From Robertmurraya korlensis (lineage in GTDB: Bacteria; Bacillota; Bacilli; Bacillales; Cytobacillaceae), in contig NZ_JAMBNS010000008.1 in NCBI RefSeq assembly GCF_023715225.1, positions 124,001-188,000 of the forward strand: DNA of 64,000 nt, written 5' to 3'. Below the pieces are notes generated by a model. It was not told the origin of the DNA. It saw nothing but the letters and a program-made list of their open reading frames with translations, and ran no database searches. Numbering within the stretch: the first letter of the stretch is position 1; the number at the start of each line of letters is the position of its first letter. A program made the position numbers and the translations under genes. Below are positions 7,941 to 16,581 of this stretch, one piece after another.

Positions 7941-9804
7941 TGAAACTATTTTAGAGGCTGTACGGTTTCACCCCTTTTTTCAAGGGGTGGATGTCCGTAC
8001 GGCCCTTTCCCTTATCGAGCTTTGTGAGCTTAGAATGTTTGAAAAGCAGGAAATGATGCTGAAAAAAGAAGTTCAGCGTGACGGCTTGCTCCTCATCCTA
8101 TTAGGGATTGCGGAAGTGTATATAAAAAATGAGCAAGGAACGCAGGAGGAAGTCCTTGAGGTCGTTCAAAAAGGGGAGTTGATTGGCTTTTCGAGTTTGG
8201 CTGATTTCCTAGGTGTCTCCAAACCAGGCAAGGAGGCAGCCACTCAAGTGGAAGTACGAGCCGTCGAGCCGTGTAAAGCCCTTTATATCCCTTTTACGGT
8301 CATTGCCAAGCGGTGGGATGACCCGAATGTTCATGATTATTTATTAGCTCAGGTGAGTGTACGGCTTAAGGATATTTATGCTTCGTTAGCAGAGCAGGTT
8401 CAGCTTGCACGTGATTTTGGAGAAAGAGATGCGTTCATGCTGCGCGTCCAAGATTTGATGACACAACAAGTGGTCAGTGTGTCCCCGACCACAACGGTTC
8501 AAGAAGCAGCTCTCCTGATGCATAAAGAGCGCACAAGCTCTGTGCTTGTAACGGAAAATGGGAGGCTGGAAGGAATCATCACAGAACGAGATATGGTCGA
8601 GCGGGTGATTGCAGCAGGACGATCTTTCGATTGTGTTGCCGGAGATGTCATGACACCTCATCCGGTGACGATCTCACGTTTTGCTTATTATTATGATGCC
8701 TTATCTTTAACCCTTATAAAAGGAATCAAGCATTTGCCAGTCATAGAGGGTGAAAAACTCCTAGGAGTGGTGACGTTATCTGACTTATTGCGGAAAAAGA
8801 ACGAAAATGTGATGAAGACGATACAAAAGATCGAGCAATGCACAGAAGAGAATATTGTTCAGGTGAAAAAGGCGATTTATGACATCCTTGAAACGCTTAT
8901 TAAAGACAGAATTCCTATGTTAAAAACGTTAGAGATTGTAACTGGGTTGTACGATCGGCTAGTTAAGAGAGCGGTGGAGCTTTCAATAGAGGCGCTGGGG
9001 GAAGAGGTTCCCTGTCATTTCGCTCTCTATCAAATGGGAAGTGCGGGACGTGGGGAGCAGTTTTTGTTAACAGATCAAGATCATTTTCTTGTTTACGAGA
9101 AGGAGGAGTACAAGGAGTATTTTTCAAGATTAGGTGTGGAGATTACAAATATGCTTGAAAAAGCAGGTTATGCCCGATGTCTTGGTTTGATGATGTGTAG
9201 TGAGGGGAAATGGCGTGGGACCATCGAAGTGTGGCAGGAAAGAGTGAGAGGGTGGATGCTTCAAGCCACAAATGACCATCTCCTACTTGCACAAAACTTC
9301 TTTTCGTATCGCTTTTTAACAGGATCTCAACTGTTGCATGAGAGATTTGAAGAGGGAATACGAGAGTTATTACAGCGCTCCAAAATCTTTTTGTATCGAC
9401 TTTCTCAAGTGGAGAGAGAGCATGTAATTCCGACTTTGGATCAACCCATTCGGTCGTTATTTAAGCTTGAGCGAAAGCAACTGGATATGAAAAAGGAAGT
9501 GCTGTTTCCTTATCATCATAGCTTGCAAATTCTCACTCTTTTGCATGGGGGAATGTCTGGTACGTCCGTTGACAAAATCGTCTTTTTAAAAGAGAAAGGG
9601 GTGCTTTCGGACGTGCTTGCCACGGATTTGGAGCACGCGGTGGAAGAGGTACTGCGTCTGTACGTGACTCAGCGCTGGCAGCAGAAAGGAAAGGCCCATA
9701 TTGAGTTTGCTAGACTATCAACCCGAGAAAAAGAGGAGCTTATTTTAAGTTTAAAATCATTAAAAGAGCTGCAAAGCCAAGTGTTTGCTAACTTTTCTGT
9801 ATAG
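7921..9804 (+). CDS. cNMP-binding / CBS / DUF294 nucleotidyltransferase regulatory protein
   Basis: 627 residues: a cyclic-nucleotide-binding-like domain (about 10-135), a CBS pair (about 175-300, VQDLMTQQVVSVSPTTTV and VAGDVMTPHPVTIS), then a DUF294 GlnD-like nucleotidyltransferase (GSAGRGEQFLLTDQDHFLVY) and DUF294_C. It is cytoplasmic. In other bacteria this architecture is coupled with the VC_2705 symporter and a DnaQ-like exonuclease, where it is presumed to sense metabolites and modify a partner. Here it overlaps the symporter by 20 bp and is 13 bp from the exonuclease. The modified target is unknown. Confidence 0.88.
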   Translation: MEQNNYNETILEAVRFHPFFQGVDVRTALSLIELCELRMFEKQEMMLKKEVQRDGLLLILLGIAEVYIKNEQGTQEEVLEVVQKGELIGFSSLADFLGVSKPGKEAATQVEVRAVEPCKALYIPFTVIAKRWDDPNVHDYLLAQVSVRLKDIYASLAEQVQLARDFGERDAFMLRVQDLMTQQVVSVSPTTTVQEAALLMHKERTSSVLVTENGRLEGIITERDMVERVIAAGRSFDCVAGDVMTPHPVTISRFAYYYDALSLTLIKGIKHLPVIEGEKLLGVVTLSDLLRKKNENVMKTIQKIEQCTEENIVQVKKAIYDILETLIKDRIPMLKTLEIVTGLYDRLVKRAVELSIEALGEEVPCHFALYQMGSAGRGEQFLLTDQDHFLVYEKEEYKEYFSRLGVEITNMLEKAGYARCLGLMMCSEGKWRGTIEVWQERVRGWMLQATNDHLLLAQNFFSYRFLTGSQLLHERFEEGIRELLQRSKIFLYRLSQVEREHVIPTLDQPIRSLFKLERKQLDMKKEVLFPYHHSLQILTLLHGGMSGTSVDKIVFLKEKGVLSDVLATDLEHAVEEVLRLYVTQRWQQKGKAHIEFARLSTREKEELILSLKSLKELQSQVFANFSV

Positions 9805-9817
9805 GAGGAGGGAAGAG

Positions 9818-10483
9818 ATGTTTTTTTTACGGAAGTCACTCACCTGCCCGCTTCTGTATCAGGAAATACCGTTATCTACTCCACTAGAAGAGCTGAAATT
9901 TGTCGTTTTTGACACGGAAACGACAGGGTTCGAAATAGCTACATCAGACAGATTGATAGAAATTGGCGCTGTTCTAGTAGAAGGATTTAAGGTTTGTGAG
10001 GCTTCTAGCTTTCAAACCTATGTGAATCCATCTCGACAAATTTCTCGGGAAATAACAGAATTGACGTCTATTTCTAATGAGCAAGTGGCTGGTGCACCCT
10101 ATGCATATGAGGCGATTTCTGATTTTTTTGCATATGTGAGAGAGCAGGAAACGGTGAGTTTGGTCGGTCATTATGTAAGCTTTGATACGTTTGTGTTGAA
10201 AAATGAATTGAAGCGAGAAAAGATAGCGCTAAAGGGCACCTTTACGATTGATACTCTTGATCTGATTGGGTTTCTTGCTCCGTCCTATGATATGCGCGAC
10301 CTAGAGAGATACGCACGTGCGTTTGGAACAAGAATTTATGAGCGGCATCACGCGGTAGGAGATGCGAAGACAACGGCATATTTATTTGTGGAGCTCCTCC
10401 AGCAATTTGGCGATCGCGGCTATCGTACGTGGGGGGAGCTTGTGAAGGCAACCGAGAGTCAAGCGCGTTCCATACAGCTGTAA
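9818..10483 (+). CDS. DnaQ-like 3'-5' exonuclease (DEDDh)
   Basis: 221 residues with all DEDDh residues: FVVFDTETTGFE (Asp, Glu), VGHYVSFDTFVL (Asp) and RHHAVGDAKTTAYL (His, Asp). It is related to DNA polymerase III epsilon but stands alone. The start at 9818 has AGGAGGAG upstream; an earlier in-frame ATG at 9785 overlaps the DUF294 gene. It is last in the symporter operon. Why an exonuclease accompanies a transporter is not explained by known biochemistry; nucleotide-modification reversal is a guess. Confidence 0.88.
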   Translation: MFFLRKSLTCPLLYQEIPLSTPLEELKFVVFDTETTGFEIATSDRLIEIGAVLVEGFKVCEASSFQTYVNPSRQISREITELTSISNEQVAGAPYAYEAISDFFAYVREQETVSLVGHYVSFDTFVLKNELKREKIALKGTFTIDTLDLIGFLAPSYDMRDLERYARAFGTRIYERHHAVGDAKTTAYLFVELLQQFGDRGYRTWGELVKATESQARSIQL

Positions 10484-10512
10484 GAGCATGGGGAAAACCC
10501 CATGCTCTTTAT
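10482..10512 (+). terminator. Bidirectional terminator between the exonuclease and the LysM gene
   Basis: The stem AGAGCATGGGG / CCCCATGCTCT is perfect with an AAAA loop and starts at the exonuclease stop. The LysM gene converges from the other strand. Confidence 0.85.
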
Positions 10513-10513
10513 G

Positions 10514-11350
10514 TTATTCCGGTTGTATGGATACTAACGCACCATTTTTATAAGAAAGAATGTACTCTTTTCCTGAAAGCTTTTGATATGCCTCTGCCGT
10601 TCCGTACGACACTTTTAATGGAATTGTTCCAGTGGCGGTTTGGAACTCGACGGTAAATTTGTCAATGGCACCAACTACTTTGGCTCTTGTAGTAACGGGT
10701 GAATCGGTAATCAGTAATTTTTGCCCTATGATAATCATTTCTGTATTTAGTCCATTTTGTCCTTTTAACACATCAATGGACGTACCAAAGCGCTTTGCTA
10801 ACCCATAGATTGTATCTCCAGGGGCAACGGTATAAAACTTCGCAAGCTGCTTTGCTTTTTGTGATATTTCTTTTTCCTTAGAGGGAATGAGTAAAGTTTG
10901 TCCGATTTTAATTGTATCAGATGATAGTTTGTTGGCTTTTTTTAGTTCTGAAATGGTTGTTCCGTATTTGGTGGAAATTCGATATAACGTATCTCCGGAA
11001 ACCACTTTGTGTGTTTGAAAGGAAATCTCTTCGTAGTTCTCTTCTTCTCCAAGATGAGTAGGAACCTCAAGCTTTTGTCCGATATAAATCTTGTCGGAAA
11101 CAAGCTTATTTTCCTTCATCAACTCGTTTACGCTTACATTGTATTGTTTTGCAATACGTGTTAGGGTATCACCCTTTTGAACGGTGTAGTAGCCTGCTTC
11201 TGTTTCTGCATTTGCTGACTTCATACCCGATCCAAATAAGGATGAAGCTGTAATCGCTGCCATCATGGTCACACCAGCAAGTTTACGACGGTTTGCCTTT
11301 GCAGCAGCTTTTCTTTCGTTTTGAATCCTTGCTTTTCTTGAATAGTCCAT
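10514..11350 (-). CDS. Secreted or anchored protein with three LysM domains
   Basis: 278 residues. A long basic n-region (MDYSRKARIQNERKAAAKAN) precedes a hydrophobic segment ending SANAETEAG, an export signal with probable cleavage after ANA. Three LysM repeats follow, beginning YYTVQKGDTL, HKVVSGDTLYRI and FYTVAPGDTIYGL, which bind peptidoglycan GlcNAc. The last ~60 residues (RAKVVGAIDKFTVEFQTATG onward) are not a recognised catalytic domain. The start at 11350 has GGGGAG 6 nt upstream; the ORF is open 17 codons further without a ribosome site. It may be a spore-coat or wall protein. Confidence 0.8.
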   Translation of the reverse strand: MDYSRKARIQNERKAAAKANRRKLAGVTMMAAITASSLFGSGMKSANAETEAGYYTVQKGDTLTRIAKQYNVSVNELMKENKLVSDKIYIGQKLEVPTHLGEEENYEEISFQTHKVVSGDTLYRISTKYGTTISELKKANKLSSDTIKIGQTLLIPSKEKEISQKAKQLAKFYTVAPGDTIYGLAKRFGTSIDVLKGQNGLNTEMIIIGQKLLITDSPVTTRAKVVGAIDKFTVEFQTATGTIPLKVSYGTAEAYQKLSGKEYILSYKNGALVSIQPE

Positions 11351-11592
11351 AATATCTCCCCAAAATGTAGTAATAAAACCAATATTTATGTATAAATTCA
11401 CCTCATTCTACGTAATATGTCCCTGGGTAGACAATAGGGATAACCTCTCTAAAATTTCGACAGAGTTCTTCAAACCTTTCACCTATTTTTCAGCAAACTG
11501 TGAGAGTTTTTGGCATAATACGACCTACGCTTTTGGATGGTATTTCCAAAATTTACGCTAACAGGGTCAAAACGACCGGTAAATGATAGGTA

Positions 11593-11602
11593 GCTTGTCC
11601 TT
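11593..11602 (-). promoter_or_regulatory. SpoIIID-type box upstream of spoIIID
   Basis: The minus strand reads AAGGACAAGC, a 10/10 match to WWRRACARNY. It lies between the divergent LysM gene and spoIIID. SpoIIID regulates its own gene in B. subtilis, so autoregulation is plausible. Confidence 0.45.
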
Positions 11603-11713
11603 TATATCGAATGGTCCTTTTTGCTTGTTTTTGACGATTTTGTAACAATTTTTACAAAAAAATTAAAGGGGAAAGGTTGTTTTTGTCCCATTTTTCAAAA
11701 AATTTTAAATAAG

Positions 11714-11723
11714 CCTTGTCCCT
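11714..11723 (-). promoter_or_regulatory. Second GGACAAG SpoIIID-like box
   Basis: The minus strand reads AGGGACAAGG, which keeps the GGACAAG core (8/10 to consensus), 121 bp from the first box. Confidence 0.35.
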
Positions 11724-11859
11724 ATTGAGTTTTTCGTGCATATATTTTCAACCAAGCTAATAAAATGGTTACAAACCTACAAAGAGAGTGTATGAGGTGA
11801 GGAGTCGTTTGCAAATGCGCGAGATTTAGTTCCATACATGTTTATTCCTTGTAACGTTT

Positions 11860-11878
11860 AGAAAGTGTCACACTTTCT
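11860..11878. promoter_or_regulatory. 19-bp near-perfect palindrome in the spoIIID leader
   Basis: AGAAAGTGT-C-ACACTTTCT has 9-bp perfect arms around one base. It lies about 134 bp before the spoIIID start. It could be an operator or a leader hairpin; there is no T-run, so a terminator is unlikely. Confidence 0.45.
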
Positions 11879-12011
11879 GCCGCACACAATGCTCAGGAGA
11901 AATTGCTTTTTGAAAATAATAATGGATGTTGTGCGGGTAACAGTACACCAACGAAGCGGAAGCGAGTCTCATTTCACACTTCTCACATCCAATTTAGGGA
12001 GGGCGAGTGGT

Positions 12012-12284
12012 GTGCACGATTACATCAAAGAGAGAACTATCAAGATTGGAAAGTATATCGTGGAGACGAGAAAAACAGTTCGCGTAATCGCGAAGGAGTT
12101 TGGCGTGTCCAAAAGTACAGTCCATAAAGATCTAACCGAAAGACTACCCGAGATAAACCCAGAACTGGCAAACGAAGTGAAGGACATATTAGATTACCAT
12201 AAATCGATCCGTCACCTGCGTGGGGGAGAAGCAACAAAAATGAAGTATAAGAAAGAAGAACTAGAAGGCGAACCTGTTCAGTGA
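12012..12284 (+). CDS. spoIIID: Sporulation transcription factor SpoIIID
   Basis: 90 residues, close to the 93 of B. subtilis. HDYIKERTIKIGKYIVETRKT, the helix-turn-helix VRVIAKEFGVSKSTVHKDLTERL and RHLRGGEATKMKYK are near-identical to the family. It activates and represses many SigE-dependent mother-cell genes. GTG at 12012 is chosen because the mature family begins VHDYIKERT and GGGAGGG lies upstream at 11997; the frame stays open to 11865 but that part is not conserved. In B. subtilis mbl follows, as here. Confidence 0.95.
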   Translation: MHDYIKERTIKIGKYIVETRKTVRVIAKEFGVSKSTVHKDLTERLPEINPELANEVKDILDYHKSIRHLRGGEATKMKYKKEELEGEPVQ

Positions 12285-12289
12285 TTTTT

Positions 12290-12321
12290 AAAACCTTCCA
12301 TTTATGTATGGAGGGTTTTTG
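12290..12321 (+). terminator. Terminator after spoIIID
   Basis: The stem AAACCTTCCAT / ATGGAGGGTTT has one mismatch and is followed by a T-run. Confidence 0.8.
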
Positions 12322-12628
12322 TTTTGTTTGTGAGTCTACCTCGATGCTCCGTGGACAGATAATGAAAATACGGGTATTGGTCTTGTTTTACATATAAAAA
12401 GCTAATGATCCTTCGCATTTCAAAGTATATTTGACATTTTTTTCGACTTTTTGACAAATTATTATTGTAATTTACCTATTTGTGATAAAATAATCTATTA
12501 GAGACATTAGGTTCGTAATAGGTAAGTCTCTTTTCCTACACACCGAGTTTTTGATAAGAATTTAACCCATGATATATATGAGAAGAGCACGAATACGATT
12601 GTTACCTTTCAAGGAGGAAATGAAAAGG
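12322..12628. other. AT-rich leader region of mbl
   Basis: Contains two TTGACA hexamers (12431-12436, 12451-12456) that could be -35 elements, but no clearly spaced TATAAT was assigned. CTCCGTGGACAG at 12347-12358 matches the flank that follows REP cores elsewhere in the window, a possible remnant. Confidence 0.3.
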
Positions 12629-13630
12629 ATGTTTGCTAGAGATATTGGAATCGATTTAGGAACAGCTAACGTACTGATCCATGTGAAAGGCCGCGGCATT
12701 GTGTTAAATGAACCATCTGTTGTGGCTATAGATAAGAATACGAATCGTGTACTTGCGGTTGGTGAAGAAGCGAGAAAGATGGTTGGACGTACACCAGGAA
12801 ATATCGTTGCGATTCGCCCTCTAAAGGACGGAGTAATCGCTGACTTCGATGTAACAGAAGCGATGCTTAAGCACTTTATTAATAAGTTAAATGTGAAAGG
12901 CTTCCTATCTAAGCCACGCATTTTGATTTGCTGCCCAACAAACATTACAAGTGTTGAGCAAAAGGCGATTAAAGAAGCGGCTGAGAAGAGCGGTGGAAAG
13001 AAGGTTTATCTAGAAGAGGAGCCAAAGGTAGCAGCGATTGGAGCAGGTATGGATATTTTCATGCCGAGCGGAAATATGGTTGTTGATATCGGGGGCGGAA
13101 CTACGGATGTTGCTGTTCTTTCTATGGGTGATATCGTTACTTCTTCTTCTATTAAGATGGCTGGAGATAAGTTCGATAACGAAATTCTTCATTACATTAA
13201 GCGTCAATACAAATTATTAATCGGTGAGCGTACGGCAGAGAATATCAAAATCAATATTGGAACAGTTTTCCCAGGTTCTCGTTCAGAGGAAATGGAAATT
13301 CGCGGCCGTGACATGGTGTCAGGCCTTCCACGCACAATTACAGTTCGTTCAGAAGAAATCGAAGGAGCACTTCGCGAATCAGTGGCTGTTATTGTACAAG
13401 CCGCAAAATCTGTTCTTGAGAGAACACCACCAGAATTATCTGCGGACATCATTGACCGTGGCGTAATTTTAACAGGTGGAGGAGCACTACTACACGGCAT
13501 CGACATGCTTCTTTCCGAAGAGCTGAAGGTTCCTGTATTAGTAGCAGAAAACCCAATGGACTGCGTAGCAATCGGAACAGGCATCATGCTAGATAACATC
13601 GACCGTCTTCCACGCAGAAGACTAGGCTAA
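12629..13630 (+). CDS. mbl: MreB-like cell-shape protein Mbl
   Basis: 333 residues of the actin-fold MreB family. MFARDIGIDLGTANVLIHVKG (phosphate 1), VVDIGGGTTDVAVLSMGDIV (phosphate 2) and VILTGGGALLHGID (adenosine motif) are intact. It forms membrane-associated filaments that direct lateral wall synthesis. The sequence and place after spoIIID favour Mbl over MreB or MreBH. The start at 12629 matches the B. subtilis N terminus; ATGs at 12569 and 12620 are in frame, but AAGGAGG at 12611 fits 12629 best. Confidence 0.95.
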   Translation: MFARDIGIDLGTANVLIHVKGRGIVLNEPSVVAIDKNTNRVLAVGEEARKMVGRTPGNIVAIRPLKDGVIADFDVTEAMLKHFINKLNVKGFLSKPRILICCPTNITSVEQKAIKEAAEKSGGKKVYLEEEPKVAAIGAGMDIFMPSGNMVVDIGGGTTDVAVLSMGDIVTSSSIKMAGDKFDNEILHYIKRQYKLLIGERTAENIKINIGTVFPGSRSEEMEIRGRDMVSGLPRTITVRSEEIEGALRESVAVIVQAAKSVLERTPPELSADIIDRGVILTGGGALLHGIDMLLSEELKVPVLVAENPMDCVAIGTGIMLDNIDRLPRRRLG

Positions 13631-13635
13631 ACCAA

Positions 13636-13669
13636 ACAAAAGGCACTTCCGTCCGGAAGTGCCTTTTGT
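13636..13669 (+). terminator. Terminator after mbl
   Basis: The stem ACAAAAGGCACTTCC / GGAAGTGCCTTTTGT is perfect with a GTCC loop. Confidence 0.85.
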
Positions 13670-13685
13670 TTGGAAGCAGCTTAGA

Positions 13686-13862
13686 AGGGTGTCTGTCACC
13701 CTTCGTGGACAAAACAGTCCATTTTTCCACCTCAGGCGGACAGTTTGATCAGTGTCCACCCCGTACGGACAAAAAGGGCTAATCTGTCTTTCTGTGGTGA
13801 CAGACACCCTCCGTGGACAAAAGGGGTCAATTTGTCTTTTTGTGGTGTCTGTCACCGGAGGG
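13686..13862. repeat. REP-like block 2 (three cores)
   Basis: Cores at 13688-13700 (GGTGTCTGTCACC), 13796-13808 (GGTGACAGACACC) and 13844-13856 (GGTGTCTGTCACC). All three carry the CGTGGACA or TTTTTGTG context typical of the family. Two TGTCCAC...CGGACA-type segments lie between the first and second core. It sits between the mbl terminator and flhO. Confidence 0.9.
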
Positions 13863-14003
13863 GTACCGGGAAATATTACCCGCCCCAAATTTCCTGAAAA
13901 AACATAATGTGCTTTTCGACATTTTTTTTTATAATAGATACTAAGTGTGATTTTAATTATTTTTGATATTTATATAGATAGTTGAAAATGAAGAGGTGAC
14001 AGG

Positions 14004-14843
14004 ATGTTTAGAGGGTTTTATACGGCTGCGTCAGGTATGATCTCCCAACAGCGAAGAACAGAGATGTTCTCTAATAATATGGCGAATGCGAATACTCCAG
14101 GATTTAAAGCAGACCAGGCATCGATGCGTGCATTTCCTGAGATGCTTTTAAAGCGTTATGATTCGCTGTCTATTCCGACTGAAAAAGGGTTGAACCTTAC
14201 AACTGGAACAACGATTGGTGCGATTAACACGGGTGTATATATGCAGGAAGCTGTTCCGAAGTTCATTCAAGGAGATTTACAAGCAACAGAACAACGTACG
14301 GATATTGCACTAGTTGATGTATATATGCCGGCTAATGCGCAAAATGGCCTAGCAGGATCGGTTTTTTATAGCGTGCAAGGCACAGATGGTAGCGTAAAGT
14401 ACACGCGTAATGGTGACTTTACATTAGATGGACAAGGATTCCTAACGACTTCTAGTGGCAATATGGTCCTAAATGACCAAGGACAACGTATCCAGCTTTC
14501 AAGCGATCAGTTCACAGTAAGCGAAGATGGCCGTATCACCGGTGCAAATGGAGAAACAGCCCGCCTAGGTGTTGGGTTTGCCGCCAATCCACAGCGTATG
14601 ATCAAAGAAGGTGACGGGTTATACCGTACAGAGGATGGTAATCCACTTGCAAATGCCTTTAACACGGCAGGCATTCAGTTTAAGCTGCAGCAAGGGTATT
14701 TAGAGCGTTCAAACGTCGATGTGAGCCGCACGATGACAGATATGCTAACGGCGTATCGTGCCTTCGAAGCCAACCAAAAGGTACTTCAAGCGTATGATAA
14801 GAGCATGGACAAAGCAGCAAATGAAATCGGAAGAATTGGATAA
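14004..14843 (+). CDS. flhO: Flagellar basal-body rod protein FlhO
   Basis: 279 residues of the FlgF/FlgG family. MFRGFYTAASGMISQQRRTE and FSNNMANANTPGFKAD are the conserved N-terminal rod motif, and the C terminus SNVDVSRTMTDMLTAYRAFEANQKVLQAYD is the matching heptad region. It is exported by the flagellar type III apparatus and builds the rod. A GAGGTGACAGG ribosome site is directly upstream. It forms a pair with flhP 18 bp downstream, as after mbl in B. subtilis. Confidence 0.92.
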   Translation: MFRGFYTAASGMISQQRRTEMFSNNMANANTPGFKADQASMRAFPEMLLKRYDSLSIPTEKGLNLTTGTTIGAINTGVYMQEAVPKFIQGDLQATEQRTDIALVDVYMPANAQNGLAGSVFYSVQGTDGSVKYTRNGDFTLDGQGFLTTSSGNMVLNDQGQRIQLSSDQFTVSEDGRITGANGETARLGVGFAANPQRMIKEGDGLYRTEDGNPLANAFNTAGIQFKLQQGYLERSNVDVSRTMTDMLTAYRAFEANQKVLQAYDKSMDKAANEIGRIG

Positions 14844-14861
14844 GGAAGGAGGCACTCATTC

Positions 14862-15689
14862 ATGAATCGTACGATGATTACAGCAACGAACACATTATCT
14901 CAGCTTCAAAAGCAAATGGATATCATCTCGAATAATATGGCAAACGTAGATACAAATGGCTATAAAAGAAGAGAAGCTACTTTCACGGATCTATTATTTC
15001 AGGAGTTTAACAACCAAGAGCGTGCGAATAAAGAAGTGAACCGACTTACTCCAAATGGTATCCGCCAAGGTACAGGAGCAAAGCTTGGACAAGCTCAACT
15101 CGTGATGACACAGGGGGCTCTTAAGCAAACGGACCGTTCACTTGATACAGCTTTTACAAAAGAAGGACAACTTTTCAAGGTACTTGTTCAAACAAATGGA
15201 GTTAATGAAGTTCAGTATACGAGAAATGGTGCGCTTTATTTATCGCCTCTTTCTAATACAGAAGTGATGCTTGTTAATGGCGATGGATTGCCAGTACTTG
15301 ACGAAAACAATAATCCGATTACAATAAATGGTGAAGCCAAGGATTATAACATCAATGCAAATGGCCAGTTAACGGTAACGAAGACGGCAGGTGCAACAGA
15401 AGTGTTTAACCTTGGAGTGGCTCGTGTGAATAAGCCACAATTCTTAGAGCAACGCGGTGGGAACTTACTGGGTCTTCCAGTAAATGTCGCTCAAGATGAA
15501 GTCTTAACAGAGCTAAATGGAGGGCTTAGAGCAGAAATCAGCCTTCAACAAGGAGCTCTTGAGCAATCGAATGTGGATCTTTCAAAAGAAATGACTGAGC
15601 TAATCAATGTTCAGCGTGCATACCAATTTCAATCTCGCTCCGTAACACTTGCGGACCAGATGATGGGACTTGTGAACGGAATTCGTTAA
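14862..15689 (+). CDS. flhP: Flagellar rod protein FlhP
   Basis: 275 residues, a paralogue of FlhO. IISNNMANVDTNGYKRREATF at the N terminus and QQGALEQSNVDLSKEMTELINVQRAYQFQSRSV at the C terminus are the FlgG-family signatures. It is the distal rod component in B. subtilis. AGGAAGGAGG precedes the ATG, and a small epuA-like gene follows after 14 bp, so the three are probably one transcript. Confidence 0.92.
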   Translation: MNRTMITATNTLSQLQKQMDIISNNMANVDTNGYKRREATFTDLLFQEFNNQERANKEVNRLTPNGIRQGTGAKLGQAQLVMTQGALKQTDRSLDTAFTKEGQLFKVLVQTNGVNEVQYTRNGALYLSPLSNTEVMLVNGDGLPVLDENNNPITINGEAKDYNINANGQLTVTKTAGATEVFNLGVARVNKPQFLEQRGGNLLGLPVNVAQDEVLTELNGGLRAEISLQQGALEQSNVDLSKEMTELINVQRAYQFQSRSVTLADQMMGLVNGIR

Positions 15690-15703
15690 AAGGGGAATCA
15701 ACC

Positions 15704-15988
15704 ATGGCTGTAAACAATAGTAACCAGGAAGCTGTTTCCTTACGCGAGCAGCGAAAAAAGGAACGCAGAGAAGAAAAGGAGAAAGCGCTGAAGGATGGCC
15801 GAAAGCGAATTCGCATTCGGCTGATTCCGATCTGGCTTCGGGTTATCATCGTTGCCATTCTACTTGTTGTTAGTACCGTTTCAGGTGCAATGGTCGGATA
15901 CAGCGTCATGGGTAATGGCAAACCCAAGGATGTGTTTGCCAAATCAACGTGGACGCATATCGTTGATTTGGTGAATAGTGATAAATAA
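15704..15988 (+). CDS. EpuA-family small membrane protein (annotated elsewhere as 'RNA polymerase subunit beta')
   Basis: 94 residues: a highly charged N-terminal stretch (REQRKKERREEKEKALKDGRKR), then IRIRLIPIWLRVIIVAILLVV, a single transmembrane helix, and an outside GYSVMGNGKPKDVFAKSTWTHIVDL tail. This is the PF11772/EpuA pattern found after flhP in Bacillus. The common database name linking it to RNA polymerase has no support in the sequence. The function is unknown; its place suggests a cell-envelope role. Confidence 0.75.
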   Translation: MAVNNSNQEAVSLREQRKKERREEKEKALKDGRKRIRIRLIPIWLRVIIVAILLVVSTVSGAMVGYSVMGNGKPKDVFAKSTWTHIVDLVNSDK

Positions 15989-15992
15989 GCAG

Positions 15993-16023
15993 AAAGCAGT
16001 CAAACACATGACTGCTTTTTTTG
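15993..16023 (+). terminator. Terminator after the epuA-like gene
   Basis: AAAGCAGTCA / TGACTGCTTT is a perfect 10-bp stem followed by a T-run. Confidence 0.85.
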
Positions 16024-16096
16024 TTTGCTTTTCCTAGGGGCTTTCCGCTACAATAGAAGATATAAAACCTAGTATTAGTAGGAGGTACTAATTCTC

Positions 16097-16531
16097 ATGT
16101 TGAATATAGAACAAATTAAAGAAATCATTCCGCATCGTTATCCATTCTTGCTAGTGGATCGTATTTTAGAGCTAGAAGAAGGAAAGCGCGCGATCGGTAT
16201 TAAAAATGTGACAGCAAACGAAGAGTTTTTCAATGGACATTTTCCAGAGTTTCCTGTTATGCCAGGAGTTTTAATTGTAGAAGCTCTTGCGCAGGTTGGA
16301 GCGGTTGCGATGCTCGTTAAAGAAGAAAATAAAGGTCGTCTCGCATTTTTTGCAGGAATTGATAACTGTCGCTTTAAGCGCCAAGTTGTACCGGGCGATC
16401 AGCTTCGTTTAGAAGTAGAAATGACAAGAGTACGCGGCACTTTCGGAAAAGGCAAGGCAGTGGCTACCGTAGAAGGCGAACTCGTGTGTGAAGTAGAAAT
16501 TATGTTTGGTCTTGGAGACAAAAAGGAATAG
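16097..16531 (+). CDS. fabZ: 3-hydroxyacyl-[acyl-carrier-protein] dehydratase FabZ
   Basis: 144 residues, normal for Fab[23 protein letters not shown] contains the catalytic His of the PHRYPF motif, and [20 protein letters not shown] supplies the catalytic Glu. It dehydrates 3-hydroxyacyl-ACP in the fatty-acid elongation cycle in the cytoplasm. It has AGGAGG at 16081. TTGCTT ... TACAAT in the gap before it could be its promoter. Confidence 0.95.
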   Translation: MLNIEQIKEIIPHRYPFLLVDRILELEEGKRAIGIKNVTANEEFFNGHFPEFPVMPGVLIVEALAQVGAVAMLVKEENKGRLAFFAGIDNCRFKRQVVPGDQLRLEVEMTRVRGTFGKGKAVATVEGELVCEVEIMFGLGDKKE

Positions 16532-16539
16532 AGTAATTT

Positions 16540-16572
16540 AGGCCGAATCAGAGGATTTGGTCTATTTTTTTT
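16540..16572 (+). terminator. Terminator after fabZ
   Basis: The stem AGGCCGAATC / GATTTGGTCT (two G-T pairs) is followed by eight T. It runs into the ribosome site of the next gene. Confidence 0.75.
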
Positions 16573-16581
16573 GGAGGTTAT

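Noticed and set aside
11865-12011. Upstream extension of spoIIID in the same frame
   Set aside because: The known SpoIIID N terminus begins at HDYIKERT and a strong ribosome site precedes GTG 12012.
15704-15988. Naming the EpuA-like protein an RNA polymerase beta subunit
   Set aside because: It is 94 residues with one membrane helix and has no RpoB sequence; the name is a database artefact.
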